From Prochlorococcus sp. AG-424-P18 (GTDB lineage Bacteria; Cyanobacteriota; Cyanobacteriia; PCC-6307; Cyanobiaceae): DNA of 64,000 bases. Shown here in pieces: positions 10,091-19,008 of the stretch. The notes beneath the pieces were generated by a model, which worked only from the letters and a program-made list of their open reading frames with translations, was not told where the DNA came from and searched no databases. The position numbers and the translations under genes were made by a program. The stretch lies in contig QCNJ01000003.1 in assembly GCA_003213235.1 (NCBI GenBank), forward strand, positions 1 to 64,000. The letters run 5' to 3'. The stretch's first letter is position 1. The number at the start of each line of letters is the position of its first letter.

Positions 10091-11494
10091 TTAAAAAGAC
10101 TTTAAATAAAGTTCGCCTGTTAAAGAAAAAGGTCTTGCTTCATTGATTTTGACATCTATCTCATCTCCCAATGAAAAATTAAAATTAATGTTTTTGGGAA
10201 TCTCTACGAAAGTTAATCTATTTGTTCTAGTTCTACCCATGATTTGAGATGAATTTTTTGGATTTAAACCCTCAATTAAAACGCTTTCGATATTATTGAT
10301 ATATCTTTGATTCCTACGCCTAGCAGTTTTCTCGACCAAATCATTAATTTCCTGTAATCTAGCTTTTTTTACCTCTTCCGAAAGTTGATTCGTCCAAACT
10401 GCTGCAGGCGTATTTGGTCTTGGAGAGTATGCTGCTGTATTCACCTGATCAAAGCCAATTTCTGATATTAGCTTTAATGTATCTTGATACTGTTGTTCGG
10501 TTTCTCCTGGGAAAGCAACTATCGCGTCAGCTGTGATTGATGCATCTGGCATTAATAATCTTATGTTCTCGATAATATTTTTATACTTTTTAATAGAATA
10601 TCCTCTGGACATTTGCTTTAGAATTTCATCATTTCCACTTTGGAAGGGGATATGGAAATGTTCACAGACTTTATCAAGTTCATAACAAGCTTGAATCAAT
10701 CTTTTTGAAAAATATCTTGGATGACTAGTAGCAAATCTTATTCTGCGAATTCCTTTAACATCATGAATATAATACAAAAGATCAGTTAGGGTATTTTCTT
10801 TTCTCCCCTCTTTTGTGGTCCCTGGGAGGTCTCTACCATAAGCATCAATGTTCTGACCTAAAAGAGTAATTTCTCTAAAATTATCATCAGCTAATTTTTG
10901 GATCTCACTTTTTATCGCATTCGGATATCTTGATTGCTCTTTTCCTCTGACAGAAGGAACTACACAATATGAACATCTTTCATTACATCCATAAATGATA
11001 TTAACCCAGCCACAAATAGAGCTTTCTCTTCTGGCACTTGTTATATCTTCAGAAATGAAGGTTTCTTCTGTAGCAGCAACTTGATTTCCTAAATCAACTT
11101 TCCCCAGAAGATTCTCAAGATTATTTACGTGTTGAGGCCCCATAACCAGATCAAGTTCTGGGACTCTTCTTAGTAAGGACTCTCCCTCTTGCTGAGCAAG
11201 ACAACCTGCAACAACAAGTTTTAAGCTAGGTGATTTGTGCTTTCTTTTTGCTTGTCTTCCTAGAAAGCTATAAACTTTTTTCTCTGCATTATCTCTGATT
11301 GTGCATGTATTGTATAAGACCAAATCGGCATTAAATTCATTATCTGCTCTGGTGTATCCCATTTTCTCTAATGTCCCAGCCATTCTCTCAGAATCAGCCT
11401 TGTTCATTTGGCATCCAAATGTGGTTATCCAATAACTGCCATTAGTTGAATTGTTTTGAATTTTTTTTTGGTCTGATTTTGTTTTTGTTAGCAC
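10091..11494 (-). CDS. miaB: tRNA-2-methylthio-N6-dimethylallyladenosine synthase
   Basis: MiaB adds the 2-methylthio group to i6A37 of tRNAs reading UNN codons. The protein has 467 residues. The N-terminal UPF0004 domain holds Cys28 (FGCQMN), Cys64 (NTCTIR) and Cys98 (AGCLAQ) for the auxiliary cluster. The radical SAM cluster is Cys170, Cys174 and Cys177 ([13 protein letters not shown]). A C-terminal TRAM segment ends the protein. It is immediately upstream of ddl with zero spacing. Confidence 0.95.
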   Translation of the reverse strand: MLTKTKSDQKKIQNNSTNGSYWITTFGCQMNKADSERMAGTLEKMGYTRADNEFNADLVLYNTCTIRDNAEKKVYSFLGRQAKRKHKSPSLKLVVAGCLAQQEGESLLRRVPELDLVMGPQHVNNLENLLGKVDLGNQVAATEETFISEDITSARRESSICGWVNIIYGCNERCSYCVVPSVRGKEQSRYPNAIKSEIQKLADDNFREITLLGQNIDAYGRDLPGTTKEGRKENTLTDLLYYIHDVKGIRRIRFATSHPRYFSKRLIQACYELDKVCEHFHIPFQSGNDEILKQMSRGYSIKKYKNIIENIRLLMPDASITADAIVAFPGETEQQYQDTLKLISEIGFDQVNTAAYSPRPNTPAAVWTNQLSEEVKKARLQEINDLVEKTARRRNQRYINNIESVLIEGLNPKNSSQIMGRTRTNRLTFVEIPKNINFNFSLGDEIDVKINEARPFSLTGELYLKSF

Positions 11495-11566
11495 TTTGCT
11501 AGGAATTTTTTATGATTCTTTAATTCAAAATTACAAGTTAAATAATTTTGCTGCAATATTTTTGAG

Positions 11567-11640
11567 GGCGAGCGAGGGGATTCGAACCCCCGAATAGCGG
11601 CGCCACAAGCCGCTGCCTTAACCACTTGGCGACGCCCGCC
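11567..11640 (-). tRNA. tRNA-His (GTG)
   Basis: Read on the minus strand, the 74-nt sequence folds as a cloverleaf. The acceptor is GGCGGGC paired with GCTCGCC. The anticodon stem GCGGC/GCCGC encloses loop TTGTGGC with anticodon GTG. The T arm reads GGGGGTTCGAATCCCC. It is unlinked to either neighbour, sitting between the divergently read miaB and the CodA-like gene. Confidence 0.95.
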
Positions 11641-11768
11641 TCACATTTATAAATTTAACAACTCAAGGGTAATTTTTCATAGTTATTTTTATCTTTTGGC
11701 GAAATTTGAATTATTTTCTAATTCAGTAAAGTTTTCTTATGATTTAAAATAAAAGAAAAATTAAAAAT

Positions 11769-13004
11769 TTGAGTAATTCCGGCACAGCTGAGGTTCTTAT
11801 TCCCAGAAGCCTCTGTTTAATAGAAGATATTGATAACCTCATAATTGATGTAGAGGATTTATGTTCAGTTTCCATTAGTTGGGAGGATGGATTTGTTTCT
11901 GAGTTAAAGCCTTTAAAAAATAAAATTACAAAACCAAAAAATATTTTATTCCCAAGATTTGTTGAAACGCATTCGCATTTTGATAAATCTTTTACATGGG
12001 CAGACTTTCCTAATCTTCAATCAAATTATGAAGGAGCATTATCAGTAAATCTAGAAGAACATAAAACTAGAACTACAGATAAGGTTCTTAGAAAAGTTGA
12101 GAAATCATTAAAACTTGCAATACAAAATGGATACCGAGCAATTAGAAGTCATATTGATACATATAAAGGTCAATCTATTGATATTTGGATTGAACTTTTT
12201 AAATTACAAAAAAATTTTTCATCTGAGTTAACCTTACAATACGTTGCTTTAGCTCCATTGGAATTCTGGGATACTACTGATGGAGAAGATTTGGCAAAAA
12301 TATTTTCCTCTAATGGAGGCATTTTAGGAGGTGTTATCGTACCCCCTTTCAATAAAAAAAATACAAGCAAATTTCTAGCAAAGATGCTTTTTCTTGCGAG
12401 TAAATATAAATTAGAGATTGATTTGCATATAGATGAATCAATTATTGAACCTGCAGTGGGACTAAAAGTTTTATTAGAAACAATCGAAAATTTAAAAATT
12501 AATAGTATTCCGATCACTTGTAGTCATTTGAGTAGTCTTATTTCTTTAAGTAATAGAGAGATTTTAAATTTAGGAGAAAAAATGGCTGAGAAAAATATTA
12601 AGGTTATTGCCTTACCCCTAACAAATTTTTGGCTGCTCAATCGAAGTAATAAAACTACTTCATTGAAAAGACCAGTTGCTCCAATAAAGCAATTACAAAA
12701 ATCACATGTGGATGTATCTCTTGGAAGTGATAATGTTCAAGACGCTTGGTACCCATTTGGTAATTTTGACCCTTTTTATATGTTGTCTTGCTCGATACCT
12801 ATGCTTCAACTAAATCCTTGGGAGAGAATGACTTTATCTTCTATTTTTTTAGCTCCAAGCAGATTATTAAATTTAAAATGGGATGGTTTAATAAAAAAGG
12901 GTTGCCCTGCTGACTTTGTAATTTTAGAAGCACAAAGATGGGCAGATGTTTTTTCTTCTAATTTAAAGAGAAAAGTATATGTAAAAGGCGATTTATATTG
13001 CTAA
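11769..13004 (+). CDS. CodA-like amidohydrolase (cytosine/isocytosine deaminase family)
   Basis: This 411-residue protein belongs to the amidohydrolase superfamily, with metal-binding motifs in order: HSHFDK near residue 77, HIDESI near 223, CSHLSSL near 257 and LGSDNVQDAWYPFG near 320. The pattern follows cytosine deaminase CodA, where the last motif is normally GHDDVxDPWYPxG. The His-Asp to Ser-Asp change suggests a different or broader substrate. The start is TTG 11769 (SNSGTAEV...), with no upstream ATG. It is 35 bp ahead of an FAD oxidase and probably co-transcribed, suggesting use or detoxification of a nitrogen heterocycle. The exact substrate is unknown. Confidence 0.8.
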   Translation: MSNSGTAEVLIPRSLCLIEDIDNLIIDVEDLCSVSISWEDGFVSELKPLKNKITKPKNILFPRFVETHSHFDKSFTWADFPNLQSNYEGALSVNLEEHKTRTTDKVLRKVEKSLKLAIQNGYRAIRSHIDTYKGQSIDIWIELFKLQKNFSSELTLQYVALAPLEFWDTTDGEDLAKIFSSNGGILGGVIVPPFNKKNTSKFLAKMLFLASKYKLEIDLHIDESIIEPAVGLKVLLETIENLKINSIPITCSHLSSLISLSNREILNLGEKMAEKNIKVIALPLTNFWLLNRSNKTTSLKRPVAPIKQLQKSHVDVSLGSDNVQDAWYPFGNFDPFYMLSCSIPMLQLNPWERMTLSSIFLAPSRLLNLKWDGLIKKGCPADFVILEAQRWADVFSSNLKRKVYVKGDLYC

Positions 13005-13039
13005 TCGACTAATTTATATAAAACTCAAGAAATTTATTA

Positions 13040-14395
13040 ATGACATCTAATACTCTTAAATTTTTAGACAAATTTAGGGAAGTTAAAAACTTAGAGATTA
13101 TTGAAAGCCAATCCGATGTAAAAAGACTTTCAAAAGATTTCTATAACTACTCTCCAATCCTTACTGAAAAATTAGACGAATGTATTGCTGATTTGGTGGT
13201 AAGACCTAGTGATCACAGAGCGGTAAAGGAAGTAGCAGAAATTTGTTGGGAATATTCTATCCCAATTACTTTAAGGGGTTCAGGTACAGGTAATTATGGA
13301 CAAGCTGTCCCATTGTTTAAAGGAGTTGTAATGCAGATGAGTCATTTTAATAACTTAGAAGAATTTGATCCAGATACAGGTTTTGTAAAAGTACAGTCTG
13401 GCTGTGTTATGGGAGATTTGAATAAACAATTAGAGAAATATGGAAGGGAACTTAGGTTGCTTCCTAGTACTTGGAAAACTGCAACAATTGGAGGTTTTAT
13501 TGCAGGTGGATCAGGAGGTATTGGGTCTATAAGGTGGGGATTTTTAAGAGATCCAGGAAATCTTATTGGTTTAGAGGCAGTAACGATGAATGCAAAACCT
13601 AAATTATTAAAATTTGATGCTGAAGAATCCGAACCTCTAAATCATGCTTATGGAACTAATGGAATAATTACTTCTTTATTACTTGCTACTGATATCAAAC
13701 GTAAGTGGTATTCAATAGTTATCGACTGTATTGAATTTGATAAAACAATAGAAATATTGAAAACTCTTACGAGCGCAGCAATTGATCTGAAATTAGGAGC
13801 AATTCTTGAAGAAGAAATTGTAGATCAAATGCCAAAATGGTTTAAAAGTAAATCTAGAAGTCACAAGATATTAATTCAATCTACTCTTGGAGGAATAAAA
13901 ACCATTGAGCTAATTTGTAAAAAATTTAAAGTCGAATCTACCCTACTTGGGGAAGAAGAAAAGCTCGTCAACGGAATTTCTGAAGTCGTATGGAATCATA
14001 CAACTCTTCATATGAGGTCTAGGGACAAAAATTGGACGTATTTACAGATGCTTTTGCCACTTAATAATGAACTAGAATTAATTAATTTTTTGAGAAAAAA
14101 ATGGGGTAAAAAAGTTCTTTGGCATTTAGAGGCAGTTTCTCAACAAGGATCACCGCGATTAGCGGCTTTGCCTGTATTAAAGTGGAATGGAGCAGAAGAA
14201 TTAAATGAAATAATAGAAGATTGCAAGAAACTTGGTGCGTTTATTTTTAATCCTCATGTTTTAACAGTTGAAGGCGGAGGTCTCGGAGTGGTGGATGCAG
14301 ATCAAGTAAAAGCTAAATTAAGATTTGATCCTAAGGGGCTTTTAAATCCAGGAAAATTGGAAGGTTGGGAAGTAAAAGAACAATTTAAAATTTAA
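13040..14395 (+). CDS. FAD-binding oxidase (GlcD/PCMH family)
   Basis: This 451-residue flavoprotein has a PCMH-type FAD-binding domain in its first half: VVRPSDHRAVKEV, ITLRGSGTGNYGQAVP, VKVQSGCVMGDLN, and IGGFIAGGSGGIGSIRWG. The C-terminus VKAKLRFDPKGLLNPGKL is the usual end of GlcD/DLD-type 2-hydroxyacid oxidases. The substrate cannot be told from the sequence. It follows the CodA-like gene closely, so the two may work in one catabolic step series. Its stop overlaps the convergent folC stop by 4 bp. Confidence 0.85.
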   Translation: MTSNTLKFLDKFREVKNLEIIESQSDVKRLSKDFYNYSPILTEKLDECIADLVVRPSDHRAVKEVAEICWEYSIPITLRGSGTGNYGQAVPLFKGVVMQMSHFNNLEEFDPDTGFVKVQSGCVMGDLNKQLEKYGRELRLLPSTWKTATIGGFIAGGSGGIGSIRWGFLRDPGNLIGLEAVTMNAKPKLLKFDAEESEPLNHAYGTNGIITSLLLATDIKRKWYSIVIDCIEFDKTIEILKTLTSAAIDLKLGAILEEEIVDQMPKWFKSKSRSHKILIQSTLGGIKTIELICKKFKVESTLLGEEEKLVNGISEVVWNHTTLHMRSRDKNWTYLQMLLPLNNELELINFLRKKWGKKVLWHLEAVSQQGSPRLAALPVLKWNGAEELNEIIEDCKKLGAFIFNPHVLTVEGGGLGVVDADQVKAKLRFDPKGLLNPGKLEGWEVKEQFKI

Positions 14396-15624
14396 CATTT
14401 CTGTTTATTCGCAAATTTAATAAATTCAGCAACTAAAAAAATAGAACCTGTTAGAACAGGATGATTAGGTGGCCATTTTCCAATGGAAAATAAATACTCA
14501 ATGGCAAGTTCAAATGTTTTAAATTCAATTGTTTTTTGAAAGTCAATTTCTTTAATCTTAGAGAGATCATTTAATTGCCAACTAGGTTGGTTTGGAACTG
14601 GCACAAGTAATAAGTGATCATTTTTCTTTAGAAGTGTTTTTAATATTGCGTACATATCTTTTTGTCTTTGGACACCTAAAATCCAATAAATTCCTTTTTC
14701 TTCATTCTCCCAATTGCTTCGCTCATTAGAGAGTGCTTTTGCAGCAGGATAATTATGCGCACAATCTACAAGAATTTCTTTGTTGAAATAATTTATTATT
14801 TCTAGCCTTCCCTTCAAAGTTGTCTTTTTAAGACCTTCTGATATATGTTTTTCTTTTATATTAAATCCCAAATTATTCAGCGCTTCAATTGCCCCAACAG
14901 CTACTGAAGCATTTTGCTTTTGAAAAATTCCTTTTAATCCAAGCTCATAGTTGTTTGAAATTGAATCTTTCCAAATAATTTCTGCTCCTACCTCTTTAAC
15001 TTTTTTGGTTATTAAATTTTCAACTTGACTATTTTGATTGCATGAGATGACAATTGAGTTTTTTTCAATAACTGCTAATTTTTCTTCAGCAATTTTTTCA
15101 ATCGTATCTCCAAGAAATTCTTTATGGTCTAAGCCAATATTCCCAATAGCAATGATTGGTCTAGATTTATGGGCTGTTGTCGCGTCTAATCTTCCTCCTA
15201 AGCCAGCTTCAAGAATGAGTAATTCAACTTTTTGATGGTCAAAAAAATTTAGTGCGCAGCAAATGATTTTTTCAAAAGGAGTTAATTCAAATGTTGAAAA
15301 ATTTTTTTCTATTAATCTATAGATTTTTTCAAAGTCAGTTTTATTAATATTTTTTTTATTAACTCTAATCCTCTCGCATACATCCAAAAGATGAGGAGAT
15401 GTCGTTACACCGAAATTCCTTTTAGCTTCAAAAAGTATACTTTCTAAATATGCCGCGATTGATCCTTTCCCATTGGTTCCAATAATCTGTATCGCAGGGA
15501 TATTCTTGCAAGGATTACCAAGTTCTTGAAGTGCTTTTTTAATTCTTGATAAACCTAATTTGATATTATCCCTTTCATATTTAGGAGATAATAATTCAAA
15601 AGTTTTTAAATTTGCATTTTTCAA
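14392..15624 (-). CDS. folC: Folylpolyglutamate synthase / dihydrofolate synthase
   Basis: FolC adds glutamates to folates and also makes dihydrofolate. The protein has 410 residues. The Mur-ligase-like ATP motif IIGTNGKGSIAAYLES is near residue 47, followed by TSPHLLDVCERIRVN, LEAGLGGRLDATTA and the second domain with LKGRLEIINYFNKEILVDCAHNY split over residues 255-290. It starts 11 bp after the argD stop, so argD-folC is likely one transcript. Confidence 0.94.
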   Translation of the reverse strand: MKNANLKTFELLSPKYERDNIKLGLSRIKKALQELGNPCKNIPAIQIIGTNGKGSIAAYLESILFEAKRNFGVTTSPHLLDVCERIRVNKKNINKTDFEKIYRLIEKNFSTFELTPFEKIICCALNFFDHQKVELLILEAGLGGRLDATTAHKSRPIIAIGNIGLDHKEFLGDTIEKIAEEKLAVIEKNSIVISCNQNSQVENLITKKVKEVGAEIIWKDSISNNYELGLKGIFQKQNASVAVGAIEALNNLGFNIKEKHISEGLKKTTLKGRLEIINYFNKEILVDCAHNYPAAKALSNERSNWENEEKGIYWILGVQRQKDMYAILKTLLKKNDHLLLVPVPNQPSWQLNDLSKIKEIDFQKTIEFKTFELAIEYLFSIGKWPPNHPVLTGSIFLVAEFIKFANKQKC

Positions 15625-15635
15625 AATTTGAATTG

Positions 15636-16811
15636 CTATAACTCTTCAAAAATTGAATTTAGCTTATCCAAAAGAATATTAATTTCTCTTCGAGAAATAA
15701 CTAATGGTGGGACAATCCTTATAACATTTCCTCCTGCAGGAACTACCAGTAATCCTTTATCAAAAGCTTTTAATGTAATTTTTTTTGCATCAACATAATC
15801 ATCATTGATCACAAGACCTTGTATTAAACCTAAACCTCTTTTCCCGCTAATAATATTTGGAAATTTTTTTGACAATTCTTCAAACCCAGCACTTAATTGT
15901 TCCCCTCTTAGATAAACATTATTTATAATATTCCTTCTATTTATTTCTTCTAATACAGTTAGGGCAGCTTTACAAGCGAATGGGTTCCCTCCAAAAGTGC
16001 TTGCATGATCCCCTGGAGAAAAAATGTTGGCTTTTTCTTTTACCAATAATGCTCCAATTGCATGACCTCCTCCTAATCCTTTAGCAAGGGTAAATCCATC
16101 AGGTTCAATACCTAAATTCTCATAACCCCACATTCTCCCAGTTCGCCCTACTCCACTTTGGACCTCATCTAAAATGAGAAGAGAATTATATTTATCACAT
16201 ATTTCTCTCAGGTTTTTAAAAAATATTTTATTTCCAGGTATTACGCCGCCTTCACCCTGTATTGGTTCAACTAAAACGCCGGAAATTTTTTGATCATTAT
16301 TTTCACATTCTTCAAATAATTTTTTTACCGAATCAAAATTGTTAAATTTAAAAAATTTGAACCCTTGAATCATTGGTTCGAAACCTTTTTGATATTTTGG
16401 TTGTCCAGTGGCACTCAAGGCTGCAAGCGTCCTTCCATGGAAGCTGGATTCTGCTGCGAGAATAATTGATTCTTTATCTTTATTTGTTTTATTTCCATAT
16501 TTTTTAATTAATTTAATTGCTGATTCATTTGCTTCCGCACCACTATTACAGAAAAAGACGCTTTTAGCACAACTCATATTCGTTAAAGTTCTGCTTAATT
16601 GTTCTTGTTCTTCAATGTTGTAGAGATTAGAAATGTGCTGAATCTTTTTTAGTTGAGTTGATAACCTTCTTCTTAAAACTCTGTCGCTATGTCCAAGACT
16701 ACAAGTTGCTATACCAGCGACTGCATCAAGATACCTTTTACCTGTTTTGTCCCATAGCCAACAACCTTTTCCTTTTTTGAAAGATATATCGAATCGACTA
16801 TAAGTATTCAT
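15636..16811 (-). CDS. argD: Acetylornithine aminotransferase
   Basis: ArgD is the PLP-dependent transaminase of arginine synthesis. The start is ATG 16811 (MNTYSRFDISFKKG), giving 391 residues. The frame stays open upstream only because it reads backwards through a tRNA-Leu gene. Motifs are FCNSGAEANESAIKL, FHGRTLAALSATGQ, LILDEVQSGVGRTG and the PLP lysine in LAKGLGGGHAIGAL. The tRNA-Leu 3' end lies only 5 nt before the start codon, leaving almost no leader. The mRNA 5' end may be set by tRNA processing. Confidence 0.94.
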   Translation of the reverse strand: MNTYSRFDISFKKGKGCWLWDKTGKRYLDAVAGIATCSLGHSDRVLRRRLSTQLKKIQHISNLYNIEEQEQLSRTLTNMSCAKSVFFCNSGAEANESAIKLIKKYGNKTNKDKESIILAAESSFHGRTLAALSATGQPKYQKGFEPMIQGFKFFKFNNFDSVKKLFEECENNDQKISGVLVEPIQGEGGVIPGNKIFFKNLREICDKYNSLLILDEVQSGVGRTGRMWGYENLGIEPDGFTLAKGLGGGHAIGALLVKEKANIFSPGDHASTFGGNPFACKAALTVLEEINRRNIINNVYLRGEQLSAGFEELSKKFPNIISGKRGLGLIQGLVINDDYVDAKKITLKAFDKGLLVVPAGGNVIRIVPPLVISRREINILLDKLNSIFEEL

Positions 16812-16816
16812 TAAAG

Positions 16817-16899
16817 TGGGAGCGGTCGGACTTGAACCGACATACCCGAAGGTGCCGCATTTTGAGTGCGGTGCGTCTACCAATTCCACCACGCTCCCA
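16817..16899 (-). tRNA. tRNA-Leu (CAA)
   Basis: This is an 83-nt class II tRNA on the minus strand. The acceptor TGGGAGC pairs with GCTCCCA. The anticodon arm CCGCA-CTCAAAA-TGCGG carries anticodon CAA. The long variable arm is CACCTTCGGGTAT-like, and the T arm is GTCGGTTCAAGTCCGAC. The next gene on the same strand is argD, starting 5 nt after the tRNA. Confidence 0.94.
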
Positions 16900-17178
16900 A
16901 GGCTTTTGAAAAAATGAACTTTTTTATTATAACAAAAATCAACTTATTGACTATTGTTTTGGTCAAGGAATATTTATCAAAATAACGTTTGTTAATAGTT
17001 AATCTTTTCAATAAAAACATAGAATTATTTATTGCATTTGCTGATATGAAATGAGAGAGGAAAGGCAAATTTAAACAGTTCTGATACATTCTTGTGATTA
17101 ATTACTATTATAAAGTCTTTTTTTAAGGATATAGCTTCATGATTAGTAATATTGTGTTATATTTAAAAAAAAAAGCAA

Positions 17179-17286
17179 ATGTCTAAAACTCAAGCTAAAA
17201 AATTATCCTTTAAATTTGTCCCTTTTCTTTTTATCGCAGTAACTATACTTACAACATTCGGATCTAATAGTGTAACTTGGGCATGA
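17179..17286 (+). CDS. Small predicted membrane/exported peptide, 35 aa
   Basis: An ATG opens a 35-residue frame reading MSKTQAKKLSFKFVPF, then a hydrophobic run LFIAVTILTTFG, ending SNSVTWA. A basic N-terminus plus one hydrophobic helix suggests a single-pass or secreted peptide. Its TGA stop overlaps the ATG of the next small frame as ATGA, strong evidence that both are translated. I do not recognise the family. A purine-poor but A-rich leader precedes the start. Confidence 0.5.
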   Translation: MSKTQAKKLSFKFVPFLFIAVTILTTFGSNSVTWA

Positions 17287-17393
17287 ACGAATTCAAATTT
17301 AATGGCTTAAATAAAATTTGGTCTAATCGCTTTCTAGTTTTATTTATATTATTTTTAGCTTGTATTTCACTAATCAATATTGCTTACGTTTGA
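17283..17393 (+). CDS. Small predicted single-pass membrane peptide, 36 aa
   Basis: This 36-residue frame reads MNEFKFNGLNKIWSNR, then the hydrophobic helix FLVLFILFLACISLINIAYV. It overlaps the preceding small ORF by ATGA and so is probably translationally coupled to it. The size and layout resemble small photosystem or cytochrome subunits, but no known family is recognisable. It is followed by a weak hairpin with a T run and by the convergent murA end. Confidence 0.5.
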   Translation: MNEFKFNGLNKIWSNRFLVLFILFLACISLINIAYV

Positions 17394-17411
17394 ATCAACT
17401 TTCTTGATTTT
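17393..17411 (+). terminator. Weak hairpin with T run after the small peptide pair
   Basis: AATCAA and TTGATT (6-bp stem, 5-nt loop CTTTC) are followed by a short T run directly after the second small ORF. The stem is AT-rich and short, so this is a low-confidence terminator. Confidence 0.3.
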
Positions 17412-17427
17412 TAAAATTTTTGAAATA

Positions 17428-18798
17428 TTAAGCCACTTCGAGTTTTGAAAGTTTCTTAGAATTAGGTTCAAGTTTGTATTCTTTCTCCTTAAGAGCTCTT
17501 TTGCTGAACTCCCTAGTTATTTCTACACCTAAATTTTTTAGTTTTAATTCAAAATTTTCATAACCTCTATCTAAATGTTCTAATCCATAGATCTTGCTAC
17601 TACCTTTTGCGATGATTCCTGCAATTATTAATGCAGCTGATGACCTTAGATCTGAACCAACTAGATTCATCCCATTAATTGTTTTAACACCTTTGATGTG
17701 AGCTACGTTTTTGTTTAGTTTTATACGGGCACCCATTTCATTAAGTAAATAAATATGGTTCATTCTGTTTTCGAAAATTGTTTCAGTTATCTTTGATTCA
17801 CCATTTGCGATTGTCATTAGAGCTGTAAATGGTGCCTGCAAATCAGTAGGAAAGCCTGGGAAAGGAGCTGTTTCAATATCTACTCCTTTAATCTTTTTAC
17901 TCTTAATAGAAATCGAATTACCTTTAATCGTAATTTTACTCCCACTCTCTTGAAGCTTTTTAGTGACAGCTTCAAGATGATGAGGGATTACCGGAGAAAT
18001 TGTTATTGAAGAGGAAGTTGCAGCAGCAGCTATTAGAAAAGTTCCAGCTTCTATTCGGTCTGGAATTACTTTATGGGTACATCCGCCAAGCTTATTAACA
18101 CCATCAATAATAATTGTTTCTTTACCGGAGTCATAAATTTTGGCCCCCATTTTATTAAGCATTTGGCATAAATCTTGAACTTCAGGCTCTCTAGCAGCAT
18201 TTTCAATAATAGTTCTTCCTTTGGCTAAAGATGCTGCCATTATTAAAGTTTCAGTCGCACCTACACTTGGACAATTTAATTTAATATGAGTGCCATGTAG
18301 TCTATTTTTGTTCCCCCTTGTTTTTGCCTTTACAATTCCCTCTTCAATAATAATGTCTGCTCCTAGTGCGATTAATCCATTAATGTGCTCGTCTATTGGC
18401 CTTGAACCAATATTGCATCCACCTGGCAACGGTACATGAGCTTCTCCAAATTTAGTTAATAGTGCACCTATACAAAAGAAACTAGCTCTTAATCCTTTAA
18501 CAAGTTCATATGGAAGTTCTTTAATCGAAATAGTTGTTGGATCTATTTCTAGTTGGTTGTTTTTACGAACTAAATTCACTCCTAAATTCTTTAAGATATT
18601 TCCCATCTTTTCAATATCAGTGAGAAAAGGTACATTTTCAAGAATTATTTTTTCATTTGTTAGCAATGATGAGGCTAATAAAACTAAGGCGGAATTCTTC
18701 GCACCACTTATTTCAACTATTCCATTTAACTTGCCTTGGCCAAGAATCTTTAAATTTTGCGATTTAAGATATGACTTCGTTTTGCTTCCGCAAATCAT
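17428..18798 (-). CDS. murA: UDP-N-acetylglucosamine 1-carboxyvinyltransferase
   Basis: MurA is the first committed enzyme of peptidoglycan synthesis, transferring enolpyruvate from PEP to UDP-GlcNAc. The protein has 456 residues, slightly longer than usual because of an N-terminal extension and a lysine-rich tail. Motifs are ISGAKNSALVLLASSLL (Lys for substrate binding), the catalytic Cys128 in LPGGCNIGSRPID, and FPGFPTDLQAPFTALM. It retains Cys (not Asp) and so should be fosfomycin-sensitive by family rule. It is convergent with the small peptide pair. Confidence 0.96.
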   Translation of the reverse strand: MICGSKTKSYLKSQNLKILGQGKLNGIVEISGAKNSALVLLASSLLTNEKIILENVPFLTDIEKMGNILKNLGVNLVRKNNQLEIDPTTISIKELPYELVKGLRASFFCIGALLTKFGEAHVPLPGGCNIGSRPIDEHINGLIALGADIIIEEGIVKAKTRGNKNRLHGTHIKLNCPSVGATETLIMAASLAKGRTIIENAAREPEVQDLCQMLNKMGAKIYDSGKETIIIDGVNKLGGCTHKVIPDRIEAGTFLIAAAATSSSITISPVIPHHLEAVTKKLQESGSKITIKGNSISIKSKKIKGVDIETAPFPGFPTDLQAPFTALMTIANGESKITETIFENRMNHIYLLNEMGARIKLNKNVAHIKGVKTINGMNLVGSDLRSSAALIIAGIIAKGSSKIYGLEHLDRGYENFELKLKNLGVEITREFSKRALKEKEYKLEPNSKKLSKLEVA

Positions 18799-19008
18799 TA
18801 AGAGTTAATTTATTAGGTTCATCATGACAAACTAATAATATTAAGTCCACCCTATGTAACGTCATGAATATTAATTAAAAGTGAAAATGTATTTTTTGAT
18901 TTCTTGGGAAATAAAAATTTAATAAATAATTGATCAAAATATTTATGTAATTAAAATATAGTTGACAACAAATTTTTTAAAATACTCATAGAAAATACTT
19001 TTTTAAAA

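Noticed and set aside
16812-16892. Upstream extension of argD by 27 codons
   Set aside because: These codons read through tRNA-Leu on the same strand. The homologous protein begins at ATG 16811.
16877-17089. Minus-strand 70-codon frame
   Set aside because: It overlaps the start of tRNA-Leu and ends inside it (…ALGAWWNW encodes tRNA sequence). No family features; a chance frame.
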